From the NCBI RefSeq assembly GCF_013408445.1, contig NZ_JACBZL010000001.1, positions 248,001-312,000 on the forward strand: a stretch of 64,000 nucleotides of DNA, written 5' to 3'. Each line of letters begins with the position of its first letter. The first letter of the stretch is position 1. The notes under the pieces were generated by a model, which was given only the letters and a program-made list of their open reading frames with translations, did no database searches and was not told the origin of the DNA. Source of the stretch: Corynebacterium tuberculostearicum (GTDB lineage: Bacteria; Actinomycetota; Actinomycetes; Mycobacteriales; Mycobacteriaceae). The position numbers and the translations under genes were made by a program. Below are positions 44,994-55,284 of the stretch, piece by piece.

Positions 44994-46577
44994 CTAAATC
45001 AACCCGGGGGCGTCGGTGGTAGTGACCTCACCGGTGCGCAGGTAGTGCACGCCGATGTCATCGACGACTTTATTCTTGGATGCGAAGTGGGCATGGCCAG
45101 GACCATGGACGGTGACCACTCGCGACTGCATCGGCTTGGAGAGGCTGGTGTGGTACTGATACGGCGTTTGTGGGTCGCCCGTAGCCTGAATCTGGAGGGG
45201 CTTGGTGGCCAGCTTGGAGCCGTCGAGAGGCGCCTGGCCCGTCACCGGGGCGCGGCCGCCACAACCCGCGCCGGAGCCGTAGAGGGAATTGATGAGCGTG
45301 AAGGGATCAAGACTGACGAAGTTGGTCCACAGGTAGCTTGGGTACAGCAGCGGATTGCCCGGCGCGGTGTTTTCATTGCAGACGATGAGGTTTTGCATAT
45401 TCATCGCCTGAGCCACGGCTTCTTGCTCCTTGCGCAGTGCCTCCGGGTCGGGCTGCTCGGCATCCATGGGCTCGCTGCCATTCAAGTGCTTGGCAAAGGC
45501 ATCCCACTGCGCAGGAACCGGAACAACGACGCGCGTCATCCCCAAGAGTGGGGAGGAAACCTGCACGGCATTGGGGTGCTGAATCTTCTGACCGAGGAAC
45601 TCCGCCTGCACGCGCAGCGGGCCGGTGGCTGTCATGATGTCCGCGCCAGGCTGACCGGCAAACTCGAGCCCTGGCGGGAGGTCACCAATCTTGGCATTTG
45701 GGGGCAAGACCGTGGGGCGAACGCCGGCCTCGCGGGCTACCTTCTGTGACCACTTTTCATAGACCTGCAGTGGGGTAGTGCCAAGGTGGTACTTGGCGTC
45801 ATTTTTGGCAATGAAACCGAAGAGGTCGTGCAGTCCCTTTTCATAGCCGCGCTGTTGCGAAGCAAAGATGCCATTCCACGCCAGCTTGGGGCTCATACCC
45901 GAATCCAGCAGGACCTTGCCGGTATGCTCCGGATACTTGGTGGCGTAGGCGGAGCCGAGGTAGGTGCCATAGGAGGTGCCGGCGATGTCAATCTTTTCCT
46001 CGCCCAAAGCACGGCGCACCATCTCCCAGTCCTGCAGGGTATTCGCGGTGGTCAGCGAATTGGTATAGCCCGGGGTATGCTTTTCGCAGGCATCGCGGGT
46101 GAGCTTACCTACCTGGAGGCTGCCTTGGAGCGGATTACTGGTGGCCGTGGCATCGCACTTTACTGGCGTGGAGCCGGGCAGGCCACGCGGTTGCACACCA
46201 ATGGTGTCCCACTCATCGCGCACGGCCTGTGGCCATGGAACAGCGGTATTGCCGGCCCAACCATAGGCATCGCCACTAGGGCCACCAGGGTTGGTAAACA
46301 ACGCGCCACGGCGGGCGTCTGGCTTTGCGGCGGGAACGCGCACGAAGCCGACGCTAATGGTGCCGGCCTGTGGGTTGTCGTAGTACGTAGGCACTTCGAT
46401 GCGGCCGCATTCGGCATTGGCGATGTCTACCTGCTCAGGGCAGTCTTCCCAGGAAATGGCGGGCTTGGTGTCCTGCGGCGCGGGGGCTGGCGCGGCTGTA
46501 GCAATCGGCGCGGTGACACCAAGAGTGACCGCAGCAGCACCGAGCGTGGCCGCTAGTTTAGAAGAAAAAGAAAGCAT
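44994..46577 (-). CDS. Secreted tripeptidyl aminopeptidase (alpha/beta hydrolase)
   Basis: 527 residues with a Sec signal peptide (about 1-29, ending ATA-AP). Alpha/beta-hydrolase with nucleophile GTSYG (Ser near 202), Asp in ATGDPQTP and His in HGPGHAHF, the triad of Streptomyces tripeptidyl aminopeptidase (Tap) homologues; a C-terminal Tap-type domain is present. It removes tripeptides from N-termini outside the cell, for peptide nutrition. GGAG stands nine bases before the ATG. The ribosome site and start lie inside a long inverted repeat (46573-46624), so translation or transcription may be controlled there. Confidence 0.9.
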   Translation of the reverse strand: MLSFSSKLAATLGAAAVTLGVTAPIATAAPAPAPQDTKPAISWEDCPEQVDIANAECGRIEVPTYYDNPQAGTISVGFVRVPAAKPDARRGALFTNPGGPSGDAYGWAGNTAVPWPQAVRDEWDTIGVQPRGLPGSTPVKCDATATSNPLQGSLQVGKLTRDACEKHTPGYTNSLTTANTLQDWEMVRRALGEEKIDIAGTSYGTYLGSAYATKYPEHTGKVLLDSGMSPKLAWNGIFASQQRGYEKGLHDLFGFIAKNDAKYHLGTTPLQVYEKWSQKVAREAGVRPTVLPPNAKIGDLPPGLEFAGQPGADIMTATGPLRVQAEFLGQKIQHPNAVQVSSPLLGMTRVVVPVPAQWDAFAKHLNGSEPMDAEQPDPEALRKEQEAVAQAMNMQNLIVCNENTAPGNPLLYPSYLWTNFVSLDPFTLINSLYGSGAGCGGRAPVTGQAPLDGSKLATKPLQIQATGDPQTPYQYHTSLSKPMQSRVVTVHGPGHAHFASKNKVVDDIGVHYLRTGEVTTTDAPGLI

Positions 46578-46624
46578 AGGTTAGGTCTCCAGAATAAAAA
46601 TGATTGGTAGACCTAGCCTATGCT
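46573..46624 (-). promoter_or_regulatory. Long inverted repeat over the aminopeptidase start
   Basis: AGCATAGGTTAGGTCT (46573-46588) and AGACCTAGCCTATGCT (46609-46624) are 16-base arms with one mismatch and a 20-base spacer. In the mRNA the pair would bury the ribosome site and the ATG. Each arm carries TAGG(T/C)TAGG, which also matches nine of ten bases or more of the left half of the DtxR (iron) box TTAGGTTAGGCTAACCTAA; across the full 19 bases each arm matches about 12. Confidence 0.6.
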
Positions 46625-46702
46625 TTTTTGATGCTTTTGGCATCATATTCACAGTAGGTGGGTGCCCTCACCGGCCGGGGGCGGGTGAGGGGCTACGCAG
46701 TA

Positions 46703-47323
46703 CTACTTGACGATGACAACGATGAGGTCACGCGGGCCGTGCACGCCCTCGACACGAGTGAGCTCGATATCAGAGGTAGCGGATGGGCCAGAGATCCAGG
46801 TCGCTGGCTTCTCCGGGTTCATGCGGGAGATGACCTCGGGGATACCGTAGACGATCTCATTCTGGTGGACGATGCACAGGTGGCGGTCCGGAACCAGGGT
46901 CAGTGCGCGACGGCCGCAACGCTCGTCAGACTCGAGCACGATGGTGCCGGTCTGCGCCGAGGTGACGTGGGAATAAGTAACCACAGCGTCAGTCTCGTTC
47001 AGCGTGCGCGGATCGACGGTCTTATCGTCCGGCTTGGCATCGAAGCCCTCGAAAAGGGTGGCGTCCATGCCTTCGGCGTAACGAATGTCGTTGCACTCGC
47101 GGTCCTTGAGGATCGTGGCGATGGTCTGCTTGAGCTCGCCTTCCTCGGTGACGTGCACCTCGGCCTTGTAATCCTCGAGTCGGTCAATGAGCATATCGCG
47201 CAGCTCGTCCGCGTTCAGGGTGCCCTCGTGGTGGTAGTCGCGAGGGGCATCAACGTGGTCGGGGAGACCAGCCTGCTTCTGAGCGGAGCGGATGCGGCTT
47301 AGGATTTCCTGCTTTGCGTTCAC
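46703..47323 (-). CDS. lutC: Lactate utilisation protein LutC
   Basis: 206 residues of the LUD (DUF162) family: TDAVVTYSHVTSAQTGTIVLES and TLVPDRHLCIVHQNEIV are typical. Third subunit of the LutABC lactate-oxidising complex. Start GTG 47323 overlaps the lutB stop by four bases (GTGA), so the genes are co-translated. Confidence 0.93.
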   Translation of the reverse strand: MNAKQEILSRIRSAQKQAGLPDHVDAPRDYHHEGTLNADELRDMLIDRLEDYKAEVHVTEEGELKQTIATILKDRECNDIRYAEGMDATLFEGFDAKPDDKTVDPRTLNETDAVVTYSHVTSAQTGTIVLESDERCGRRALTLVPDRHLCIVHQNEIVYGIPEVISRMNPEKPATWISGPSATSDIELTRVEGVHGPRDLIVVIVK

Positions 47324-48825
47324 TTTTTGGACTCCTCACGGGCCTCGGCAAGAAGTTCCTTGCCTTCTTCGGACTCGAACCACTGGCGGAAGGACTTCTT
47401 TGGCGGAACCGCGGTGTCGCGGCCCTCGGACCAACCGGACATAAACAGTGGCAGGGATTCGATGGTCTTGTTGGTGCCACCCAAAATGCGGCCCAGGGCG
47501 ACCATGTGGGTTGCCTTGTTCCACAGCTTCGGGTTGCTCCACAGCAGCTGAATGGTCTTGAAGAGCTTCGGCTCGATTGGTGGGGTGGCGTGGGTGACCT
47601 TCTGGTGGCGGTTTTCCAAAATGACGTCGGAAAGCGGAATCTTCACCGGGCACACCTCGTCGCAGCGGCCACACAGCGAGCACGCATAAGGCAGGCTGGC
47701 GGAAGGATCGTTGTGGTCCTTCATGCCGGTCAGCTGCGGCGTCAGGGAAATGCCGATCGGGCCAGGGTATACAGAGCCGTAGGCGTGGCCGCCGGCGCGC
47801 TCGTAAACCGGGCAAACATTCAGGCATGCCGAGCAACGGATGCACTTGAGAGCCTGGTGGCCAATCGGGGAGGACAGGGCCGCGGTACGGCCGTTATCCA
47901 GCAGCACCAAGTGGAAGTTCTGCGGGCCATCGCCCTCAGTAACGCCGGACCACATGGAGGTGTACGGGTTCATACGCTCCGCGGTGGAAGAACGCGGCAG
48001 CAGCTGGAGGAAGACCTCCAGGTCCTGGAAGGTAGGAACCAGCTTTTCGATGCCCATCACGGTAATGAGGGTCTCCGGCAGGGTCAGGCACATACGGCCA
48101 TTGCCCTCGGACTCCACGATGTTGATGGTGCCGGTTTCTGCCACGCCGAAGTTGGCGCCGGAGATGGCAACCTTGGCCTGCATGAACTGCTCGCGCAGGA
48201 ACTGGCGGGATGCCTCGGCCAACTCTGCTGGATTAGCCTGCAGGGTGTCATCGGTATTTGGCATCTTGTTGACGAAGATATCGCGAATCTCCGCGCGGTT
48301 GCGGTGGATAGCCGGAACCAGAATGTGGGACGGCTTATCCTCGCCCAGCTGCACGATGAGCTCGGCCAGGTCGGTCTCGCGAGCGTTGATGCCCGCTGCC
48401 TCCAGGTGCTCGTTCATGCCGATTTCCTGGGTGGCCATGGACTTAACCTTGACCACATCGGTCTCGCCGGTAGCGCGAACCAGGCCCTCAATGATCTGGT
48501 TAGCTTCCTTGGCATCGCGTGCCCAATGGACGACGCCGCCGCGAGCCTTGACTGCCTCTTCGAACTGCTCGAGCAGCTCTGGCATGCGAGCGGCAACGTC
48601 TTCCTTGATGGCGGAACCTGCAGCGCGCAGCTCCTGCCAATCGTCCAGCTCCTCCACAGCATTGGAGCGCTTCTCACGAATGGAGGTGGTGGCGTGCTGC
48701 AGGTTGTGGCGCTGGGTGGCGTTGTTCAGACCAACGTGTGCCAGGGGAACAAAGGCCTTGCTGCCGCGCAGGTTGCCATAGCCTTCCGGCGCGCGCGGTG
48801 GGGTGGTATCGAGGAAAGAGGTCAT
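47320..48825 (-). CDS. lutB: Lactate utilisation iron-sulfur protein LutB
   Basis: 501 residues from MTSFLDTTPP. LUD domain in the first two thirds, then two 4Fe-4S motifs (CIRCSACLNVCPVYE and CSLCGRCDEVCPVKIP) and a C-terminal DUF3390-like tail. Works with LutA and LutC to oxidise L-lactate to pyruvate. The ATG overlaps the lutA stop (TAATG). Confidence 0.94.
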   Translation of the reverse strand: MTSFLDTTPPRAPEGYGNLRGSKAFVPLAHVGLNNATQRHNLQHATTSIREKRSNAVEELDDWQELRAAGSAIKEDVAARMPELLEQFEEAVKARGGVVHWARDAKEANQIIEGLVRATGETDVVKVKSMATQEIGMNEHLEAAGINARETDLAELIVQLGEDKPSHILVPAIHRNRAEIRDIFVNKMPNTDDTLQANPAELAEASRQFLREQFMQAKVAISGANFGVAETGTINIVESEGNGRMCLTLPETLITVMGIEKLVPTFQDLEVFLQLLPRSSTAERMNPYTSMWSGVTEGDGPQNFHLVLLDNGRTAALSSPIGHQALKCIRCSACLNVCPVYERAGGHAYGSVYPGPIGISLTPQLTGMKDHNDPSASLPYACSLCGRCDEVCPVKIPLSDVILENRHQKVTHATPPIEPKLFKTIQLLWSNPKLWNKATHMVALGRILGGTNKTIESLPLFMSGWSEGRDTAVPPKKSFRQWFESEEGKELLAEAREESKK

Positions 48826-49610
48826 TAGAGCATCGTCTCCTTGGAGTAAGCGGCGGAGGTCGGAGTCCATGGGTGCTCCTTGGTGGAAGCCAAGATCTCA
48901 GCCATGTGAACGGCGCGGACGCCGGAACGCTGGCGGCTGAGGGCACCACCAATGTTCATCAGGCAAGAAGAGTCACCGCCGGTGACGAATTCTGCCTCGG
49001 TCTCCTTGATGTGGCGAGTCTTATCGGTGACCATCGCGCGGGATACTTCTGCGTTCTTGATGGCGAAGGTGCCGCCGAAGCCACAGCATTCTTCCTTATT
49101 CGGAAGGGTGACCAGTTCGATGCCTTCGACTTCCTGCAGCAGCTGCATTGGGCGGTCGCCCAGCTTCAGGAAGCGCAGGCCGTGGCAGGAAGAGTGGTAG
49201 GTCACGCGGTGCGGGAAGAATGCGCCCACGTTGGTAACGCCTTCGACGTCTACCAGGAATTCCGGCAGGTCCAGGGTCTTCTGGGTGGTCTTGCGGGCGC
49301 CGTCGACGTCGGCGGAGTTGCCGTAACGGTCGGCGATGCGCTCGTGCTGCTCACGAACGGCGCCGACGCAGGAACCAGAGGCAGCAACAACGTAGTCAAT
49401 GGAGGGATCTGCGAAGGCATCCGCATAGGAGCGGATCATACCCAGGGTTTCCTTCTGGTAACCGGTATTGATGTGCATCTGGCCGCAGCAGGTCTGCTCC
49501 TCCGGGAAGACCACCTCGTGGCCCAAGCGGGAGAGAACCAGTGCCGTTGCCTTTTGTACGTCCGGGAAAAGGGCGTCACCAATGCAAGTGGAAAATAGCG
49601 CAATGCGCAT
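48825..49610 (-). CDS. lutA: Lactate utilisation protein LutA (CCG domains)
   Basis: 261 residues from MRIALFSTCIGDALFP. Two cysteine-rich CCG domains: EQTCCGQMH and EECCGFGGTF, which ligate an Fe-S cluster as in GlcF/HdrB. First gene of lutABC. GGAG lies six to seven bases before ATG 49610; an upstream ATG (49637) would add nine non-conserved residues. Lactate-responsive control is expected, but I cannot see a clear LldR box. Confidence 0.93.
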   Translation of the reverse strand: MRIALFSTCIGDALFPDVQKATALVLSRLGHEVVFPEEQTCCGQMHINTGYQKETLGMIRSYADAFADPSIDYVVAASGSCVGAVREQHERIADRYGNSADVDGARKTTQKTLDLPEFLVDVEGVTNVGAFFPHRVTYHSSCHGLRFLKLGDRPMQLLQEVEGIELVTLPNKEECCGFGGTFAIKNAEVSRAMVTDKTRHIKETEAEFVTGGDSSCLMNIGGALSRQRSGVRAVHMAEILASTKEHPWTPTSAAYSKETML

Positions 49611-49711
49611 ACGGTGCTCCTCGTTGATTCTTGACATGGGGGTAGGCACAACCCTACTCCTTTTAAGCAGTACGTGCGTAATGCGTCCCTTTGTTGACCA
49701 GCAATTATTTC

Positions 49712-49750
49712 GCAATATCAATGTTGCAAAAAGCTCTTATCAAACGTTTG
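49712..49750. promoter_or_regulatory. Palindromes in the lutA/argS intergenic region
   Basis: GCAATATCAATGTTGC (49712-49727, imperfect) and CAAACGTTTG (49741-49750, perfect) lie about 100-140 bases upstream of lutA and 60-100 upstream of argS. They may be operators for lut control, but no family consensus is matched. Confidence 0.35.
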
Positions 49751-49807
49751 TCCTGCAAAGAGGAGTTTTCTGGCCCGGCCCTTTTCACACTTGACTTTTC
49801 AGTCCAC

Positions 49808-49813
49808 TAGAAT
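49808..49813 (+). promoter_or_regulatory. argS -10 element, leaderless start
   Basis: TAGAAT ends eight bases before the argS ATG, and no ribosome site is present, so transcription probably begins at or within two bases of the start codon. A clear -35 is not seen at the right distance. Confidence 0.65.
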
Positions 49814-49821
49814 CGTGCGAC

Positions 49822-51474
49822 ATGACACCAGCTGATTTGGCCACATTGATTAAAGAAACTGCCGTTAAGGTCATGGAAAGCCATGAGCTTGATTCCTCCG
49901 TTTTGCCGGAAACGGTAACTGTAGAGCGCCCACGCAATCCAGAGCACGGCGATTATGCCACCAACGTGGCGTTGCAGGTGGCCAAGAAGGCCGGTGCAAA
50001 CTCGCGCGAGCTGGGCGGCTGGTTAGCGGAGGCCTTGGCAGACAATGATGCCGTTGCAGAGGCCGATATCGCTGGCCCTGGTTTCATTAATATTCGCCTT
50101 GCTGCCGACGCCCAAGGAGAGATCGTCGCGCAAATCCTTCGCGCCGGCAAGGAGTACGGTTCTAACGATTCCTTTGCGGGTAAGAAGGTTAACCTCGAGT
50201 TTGTCTCCGCGAACCCGACCGGCCCGATCCACCTTGGCGGCACCCGTTGGGCGGCCGTGGGCGATTCCCTGGGCCGCGTGCTGGAGGCATCTGGCGCGGA
50301 GGTCACCCGCGAGTATTACTTCAATGACCATGGCGGCCAGATTGACCGTTTCTCCCGTTCCCTCGTGGCTGCCGCGAAGGGCGAGCCTACTCCGGAGGAT
50401 GGCTACGGCGGAGCCTATATCCAGGACATTGCCCAGGCCGTCGTGGAAAAGAACCCATCCGCGCTAGAGGGCAGCGACGAAGAGGTCCAGGAAGCTTTCC
50501 GTGCAGACGGCGTGGAGATGATGTTTGCGCAGATCAAGCAGTCCCTGCACGAGTTTGGCGTGGACTTTGATGTCTACTTCCACGAGAACTCCCTTTTCGA
50601 ATCCGGTGCAGTCGATTCCGCGCTGGAAAAGCTCAAGGCCGAAGGCCATATGTACGAGGCTGAAAATGCCTGGTGGCTCAAGTCCACCGATTACGGCGAT
50701 TCCAAGGACCGCGTGGTGGTCAAGTCCGATGGCAATGCGGCCTATATTGCCGGCGACATTGCCTACGTGGCCGATAAGTTCGACCGCGGCCACGATTTGA
50801 ATATCTACATGCTGGGCGCTGACCACCACGGCTATGTGCCACGCTTGAAGGCTGCCGCAGCCGCCCTGGGCTACAATGCCGACGCCGTCGAGGTACTCAT
50901 TGGCCAGCTGGTTAACCTCCTGCGCGATGGCAAGCCAGTGCGCATGTCCAAGCGTGCGGGCACGGTCATCACCATGGAGGATCTCGTGGCTGCCATCGGT
51001 GTGGATGCTTCCCGTTATTCCCTGGTGCGTTCCTCTGTGGACCAGAGCATCGATATTGATTTAGGCCTGTGGGAATCCCAGTCCTCCGATAACCCCGTCT
51101 ACTACGTGCAGTACGGCCACGCCCGTCTGTGCTCCATCGGCCGCAAGGCAGCCGAGCTGGGCGTCGATTCGGAAGGCGCGGATCTCTCCTTACTCACTCA
51201 CGACCGCGAGGGCGACCTCATCCGCACCCTGGGTGAATTCCCGGCCGTGGTGGAAGAGGCCGCGCAGCTGCGCGAGCCGCACCGCATCGCCCGCTATGCC
51301 GAGGACCTCGCCGCGGTCTTCCACCGCTTCTATGACTCCTGCCAGGTTCTGCCCAAGGCGGGCGAGGACGAAGCTCCTATCCACGGCGCCCGCCTCGCGC
51401 TGGCACAAGCCTCCCGCGTGGTCTTGGCCAATGCCTTGACCATGGTGGGTGTGAGCACCCCGGAGAAGATGTAA
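49822..51474 (+). CDS. argS: Arginyl-tRNA synthetase
   Basis: 550 residues. N-terminal Add-1 tRNA-binding domain, class I signature [22 protein letters not shown] (HLGG version of HIGH) near residue 132, RMSK version of KMSKS, and C-terminal DALR anticodon-binding domain. Charges tRNA-Arg. lysA follows immediately, the classical corynebacterial argS-lysA operon, known in C. glutamicum to respond to Lys and Arg levels. Confidence 0.97.
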   Translation: MTPADLATLIKETAVKVMESHELDSSVLPETVTVERPRNPEHGDYATNVALQVAKKAGANSRELGGWLAEALADNDAVAEADIAGPGFINIRLAADAQGEIVAQILRAGKEYGSNDSFAGKKVNLEFVSANPTGPIHLGGTRWAAVGDSLGRVLEASGAEVTREYYFNDHGGQIDRFSRSLVAAAKGEPTPEDGYGGAYIQDIAQAVVEKNPSALEGSDEEVQEAFRADGVEMMFAQIKQSLHEFGVDFDVYFHENSLFESGAVDSALEKLKAEGHMYEAENAWWLKSTDYGDSKDRVVVKSDGNAAYIAGDIAYVADKFDRGHDLNIYMLGADHHGYVPRLKAAAAALGYNADAVEVLIGQLVNLLRDGKPVRMSKRAGTVITMEDLVAAIGVDASRYSLVRSSVDQSIDIDLGLWESQSSDNPVYYVQYGHARLCSIGRKAAELGVDSEGADLSLLTHDREGDLIRTLGEFPAVVEEAAQLREPHRIARYAEDLAAVFHRFYDSCQVLPKAGEDEAPIHGARLALAQASRVVLANALTMVGVSTPEKM

Positions 51475-52812
51475 GTGGCGGATTTCAATGAGCTGCCGGC
51501 CCACGTCTGGCCGCGCAATGCAAGGCGCGAGGAAGACGGCGTAGTAACCATTGCTGGTGTTCCGCTGCCGGATTTGGCGGAGGAATTCCAGACCCCGCTC
51601 TATGTCTTCGATGAAGATGACTTCCGGTCCCGCTGCCAGGACATGGCCCGCGCTTTCGGTGGACCCGAGCACGTGCACTACGCCTCCAAGGCATTCATCT
51701 CAAAGAAAATCGTGAACTGGGTCAATGAGGAAGGCCTGTGCTTGGACGCAGCCTCTCTCAATGAGCTCAAGATTGCCTTGGCCGCGGAGTTCCCGGCCGA
51801 GCGCATCACCACGCACGGCAACAATAAGGACGATGAGTACCTGCGTTTGTGTGTAGACGCCGGCGTGGGCCACGTGGTCATTGATAACGAGCTCGAGCTG
51901 GAAGAGCTCAATCGCATTGCGGGCGAGGCTGGCAAGGTCCAGCCGGTGATGATCCGCGTCAAGCCGGGTGTTGATGCGCATACGCACGAATTCATCGCCA
52001 CGGCGCATGAGGATCAAAAGTTCGGCATTTCGCTCGCCACGGGTGCAGCCTTTGCTGCGGCCAAGCGTTGCTTGGAGGCGGACAACCTGCACCTAAGCGG
52101 CCTGCATTGCCACGTGGGATCCCAGGTTTTTAATGCGGAGGGCTTCAAACTTGCCGCGGAGCGCGTCATGGGCCTGTACCGCCAGATTTATACCGAGCTG
52201 GGCGTAACTCTAGAAGAGCTCGACTTGGGTGGCGGCTTTGGTATTCCCTACATGCCTTATGAGGAGGCGCTGGATATCGAGCGCGTGGCCGGCGATATGC
52301 TCGGCGCGGTCAAGCACACCGCAGAGGAGTTGGGCATTGAGGCGCCCTTCCTCTTGGTTGAGCCCGGTCGCTCCTTGGTTGCTGGCTCGGCGGTGACCGT
52401 CTACCGCGTGGGTACCGTCAAGGATGTAGAAACTGGCAAGTCGGATCTGCCGCTGCGTCGCTATATCTCCGTCGATGGTGGAATGTCAGACAATATCCGG
52501 CCAGCGCTTTACGGTTCTGCCTATGACGTGCGCGTGGTCAACCGCTTTAGCGATGGGGAAGAGGTGCCCTCCCGCGTGGTGGGCTTCCATTGCGAGTCCG
52601 GCGATATTCTCCTTGAGGACGGCGAGCTACCCAATGATATCCAGCCGGGAGACTTGATTGCCTTTGCTGCTACCGGTGGCTACCAGTACATGATGTCCTC
52701 GCGCTACAACGGTGCGGTGCGCCCGGCGGTCGTCGCCACGCGCGTAGGCGAGACCAAGCCCATGCTGCGCCGCGAGACCATCGAGGATCTTCTTTCCCTC
52801 GAAGTGGACTAG
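51475..52812 (+). CDS. lysA: Diaminopimelate decarboxylase
   Basis: 445 residues, fold-type III PLP enzyme. PLP-Lys in [28 protein letters not shown] and [10 protein letters not shown]; active-site Cys in FHCESGD. It makes L-lysine from meso-diaminopimelate, the last step. Starts at GTG directly after the argS stop codon. Confidence 0.96.
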   Translation: MADFNELPAHVWPRNARREEDGVVTIAGVPLPDLAEEFQTPLYVFDEDDFRSRCQDMARAFGGPEHVHYASKAFISKKIVNWVNEEGLCLDAASLNELKIALAAEFPAERITTHGNNKDDEYLRLCVDAGVGHVVIDNELELEELNRIAGEAGKVQPVMIRVKPGVDAHTHEFIATAHEDQKFGISLATGAAFAAAKRCLEADNLHLSGLHCHVGSQVFNAEGFKLAAERVMGLYRQIYTELGVTLEELDLGGGFGIPYMPYEEALDIERVAGDMLGAVKHTAEELGIEAPFLLVEPGRSLVAGSAVTVYRVGTVKDVETGKSDLPLRRYISVDGGMSDNIRPALYGSAYDVRVVNRFSDGEEVPSRVVGFHCESGDILLEDGELPNDIQPGDLIAFAATGGYQYMMSSRYNGAVRPAVVATRVGETKPMLRRETIEDLLSLEVD

Positions 52813-52824
52813 CCCGGCCACTCG

Positions 52825-52874
52825 GTCCCCGTTACAGCGCCTAATTTAATTCAGGGCCTGTGACGGGGACTTTT
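52825..52874 (+). terminator. argS-lysA terminator
   Basis: GTCCCCGTTACAG (52825-52837) pairs with CTGTGACGGGGAC (52858-52870), 13 bp with one T-G pair, followed by TTTTCT. The 20-base loop is AT-rich. Confidence 0.85.
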
Positions 52875-52918
52875 CTATCTGTTGACCCATTTGTGGCGAA
52901 AGTAGACAGCTTGTTCTG

Positions 52919-52924
52919 TATAGT
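52919..52924 (+). promoter_or_regulatory. hom -10 element
   Basis: TATAGT lies 62 bases before the hom ATG, implying a leader of about 55 bases. Within it CCGC-AATTA-GCGG (52934-52946) is a small hairpin. A matching -35 is weak. Confidence 0.55.
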
Positions 52925-52986
52925 GTCCTGTATCCGCAATTAGCGGGCACTAAACCTTTACCCCAACCGCACAATGGAGACGGATT

Positions 52987-54330
52987 ATGGCTGCATCGAC
53001 TAGCGAGCTTCAGGCACACGAGCATTCCGGCAAGGGAGAGGGCGAGACCGTTGGTATCGCGCTGCTGGGCTTCGGCACCGTTGGTGCTGAGGTCTTTCGC
53101 TTGCTGGGGGAGAACGCTCATGCCTTTGCTCACCGCATCGGTGGCCCAGCCGAGATTCGCGGCATCGCCATCCACAATAAAAATAAGCTGCGCCCGGGCG
53201 TGCCCCAGGAGCTGTTGACCGATGACGCCAAAGCGCTCGTCGCCCGCGATGATATCGACCTCGTGGTTGAGGTTATCGGCGGTATCGACTTCCCACGCGA
53301 GCTGGTGCTCGCCGCACTCAATTCCGGAAAGTCGGTGGTGACCGCCAATAAGGCCCTGGTTGCTGCGCACGCAGACGAGCTGGCGGAGGCCGCCGACCGC
53401 GCCGGTGTAGATCTCTACTTCGAGGCTGCCGTAGCCGCCGCGATTCCGGTGGTAGGCATGCTGCGGCGCTCCTTGGCCGGCGATCAGGTAGAGCGCATCT
53501 CTGGCATCGTCAATGGCACCACTAACTTCATCTTGGACGCGATGGAGTCCACGGGCGCTTCCTATGATGAGGCGCTGGCGGAGGCTACCCGCCTGGGCTA
53601 TGCCGAGGCCGATCCCACCGCGGATGTAGAGGGCCATGACGCCGCCTCCAAGGCTGCCATCATGGCGTCTTTGGGCTTCCACACTCGCGTGAAATTCGAG
53701 GACGTCCACTGCGAGGGCATTACCAAGGTCACCGCCGCGGATATCGCCGCCGCTAATGATGCCGGCTATTCCATCAAGCTGCTGGCCATTTGCGAGCGCC
53801 TCCAGCGTGAGGACGGCTCCGAGGCGGTCAATGCCCGCGTGCACCCCACGTTGGTGCCCAAGGAGCACCCGCTGGCTTCCGTGAGCGAGTCTTATAATGC
53901 CATCTTCGTTGAGGCCGAGGCCGCAGGTTCCCTGATGTTCTACGGCAATGGTGCGGGCGGCAATCCTACGGCTTCTGCCGTGCTTGGCGACGTCGTCGGG
54001 GCAGCCCGCAATATCGTCCACGGCGGCCGCGCACCGGGTGAAAATACCTACGCCAACCTGCCTATTGCAGACTTCGGTGAGGTAGAAACCCGTTACCACA
54101 TCGATATGGAAGTCCAAGACCGCACCGGTGTGCTGGCCGCTATCTCCGCCGTGTTCGCCGACAATGACGTCTCCCTGCGCACCGTGCGCCAGGAAGACGG
54201 CGCGGACACCGCCCGCCTCATCGTGGTCACCCACGCCGCCAAGGAGGCCACCTTGGACACCATTGTGGCTGCCTTGGGCGAGCTCGAAGAGGTCAAGGCC
54301 GTTCATTCCGTAATCCGCCTTGGCAGCTAG
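52987..54330 (+). CDS. hom: Homoserine dehydrogenase
   Basis: 447 residues. NAD(P)-binding GFGTVGAEVF, catalytic domain with NGTTNFILDAM and GYAEADPTADVEGHDAASKAAI, and a C-terminal ACT domain (about 360-440, YHIDMEVQDRTGVLAAISAVF) for threonine feedback. Reduces aspartate semialdehyde to homoserine. GGAG stands nine bases before ATG 52987. Confidence 0.97.
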   Translation: MAASTSELQAHEHSGKGEGETVGIALLGFGTVGAEVFRLLGENAHAFAHRIGGPAEIRGIAIHNKNKLRPGVPQELLTDDAKALVARDDIDLVVEVIGGIDFPRELVLAALNSGKSVVTANKALVAAHADELAEAADRAGVDLYFEAAVAAAIPVVGMLRRSLAGDQVERISGIVNGTTNFILDAMESTGASYDEALAEATRLGYAEADPTADVEGHDAASKAAIMASLGFHTRVKFEDVHCEGITKVTAADIAAANDAGYSIKLLAICERLQREDGSEAVNARVHPTLVPKEHPLASVSESYNAIFVEAEAAGSLMFYGNGAGGNPTASAVLGDVVGAARNIVHGGRAPGENTYANLPIADFGEVETRYHIDMEVQDRTGVLAAISAVFADNDVSLRTVRQEDGADTARLIVVTHAAKEATLDTIVAALGELEEVKAVHSVIRLGS

Positions 54331-54354
54331 CTCGGCCCCATAGACTGGATAGCT

Positions 54355-55284
54355 ATGAGTATCGAAGTTGAAGTCGGCACTAAGGCAATCGTGACCGTTC
54401 CTGCCTCCACGGCGAACCTTGGCCCGGGTTATGACACCTTGGGCATGGCGTTGAGCCTGTATGACACCGTTGAGGTAGAGGTCACCACCTCGGGCCTTAC
54501 GGTCGAAATTTTCGGCGAGGGCGCAGAAGACCTGCCGCGCGATGGCTCCCACTTGGTGGTCAAGGCGATTCGCTCCGCACTCTCGGCGGCCGACGCCACC
54601 GTGCCCGGCCTGCGCGTGGTCTCGCATAATAATATCCCGCAGTCGCGCGGCCTGGGCTCTTCCGCCTCCGCCGCGGTGGCGGGCGTGGCCGCCGGCAATG
54701 CGCTGGCGGGAAGCCCGCTGACCCAAGAGCAAGTGGTGCAGCTTTCCTCCGCCTTTGAGGGTCACCCCGATAATGCGGCCGCCTCCGTGCTGGGAGACGC
54801 CGTGGTGTCGTGGACCAATGTCCCCGTCGACGGCCATTCTTTGCCGGACTACCGCGCCGCGTCCATCAAGGTCCACGAAGATATCCGCGCCACCGCGCTC
54901 GTGCCGGATTTCCACGCCTCCACCCAGGCGGTGCGCCGCGTCCTGCCCTCGCACGTGACGCATTCGGATGCGGCGTTCAACGTCTCGCGCACCGCGGTCC
55001 AGGTGGCGGCATTGCAGAACTACCCGGATCTCCTGTGGGAGGGAACCCGCGATCGCTTGCACCAGCCGTACCGCGCGGATGTGCTTCCCGTGACCGCGGA
55101 GTGGGTCAACCGCCTGCGCAACCGCGGCTATGCGGCCTACCTATCCGGCGCCGGCCCCACCGTCATGGTGCTGCACACCGAGGATATTGAGGAGGGCATT
55201 CTTGCCGACGCCCGCGAGCAGAACCTCCGCGTCATCGACCTCACCGTGGCCGGCCCCGTCCGCGTGGAGCTTACGCAGGCTTAA
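54355..55284 (+). CDS. thrB: Homoserine kinase
   Basis: 309 residues of the GHMP kinase family. ATP motif [34 protein letters not shown] at the N-terminus; [10 protein letters not shown] at the C-terminus. Phosphorylates homoserine for threonine synthesis. It follows hom by 24 bases; a TAGACT -10-like element just before the ATG may add a leaderless internal start. Its end overlaps the convergent regulator gene by 14 bases. Confidence 0.96.
   Translation: MSIEVEVGTKAIVTVPASTANLGPGYDTLGMALSLYDTVEVEVTTSGLTVEIFGEGAEDLPRDGSHLVVKAIRSALSAADATVPGLRVVSHNNIPQSRGLGSSASAAVAGVAAGNALAGSPLTQEQVVQLSSAFEGHPDNAAASVLGDAVVSWTNVPVDGHSLPDYRAASIKVHEDIRATALVPDFHASTQAVRRVLPSHVTHSDAAFNVSRTAVQVAALQNYPDLLWEGTRDRLHQPYRADVLPVTAEWVNRLRNRGYAAYLSGAGPTVMVLHTEDIEEGILADAREQNLRVIDLTVAGPVRVELTQA

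Noticed and set aside
49611..49821. LldR/GntR operator (TnGTnnnACnA) upstream of lutA
   Set aside because: TGGTCAACA is present, but the spacing between the halves is two bases, not three.
52846..55062. A 738-codon open frame on the minus strand opposite hom and thrB
   Set aside because: It is antisense to two certain genes, has low-complexity Gly/His/Arg composition and no family resemblance. High GC codon bias creates such frames.
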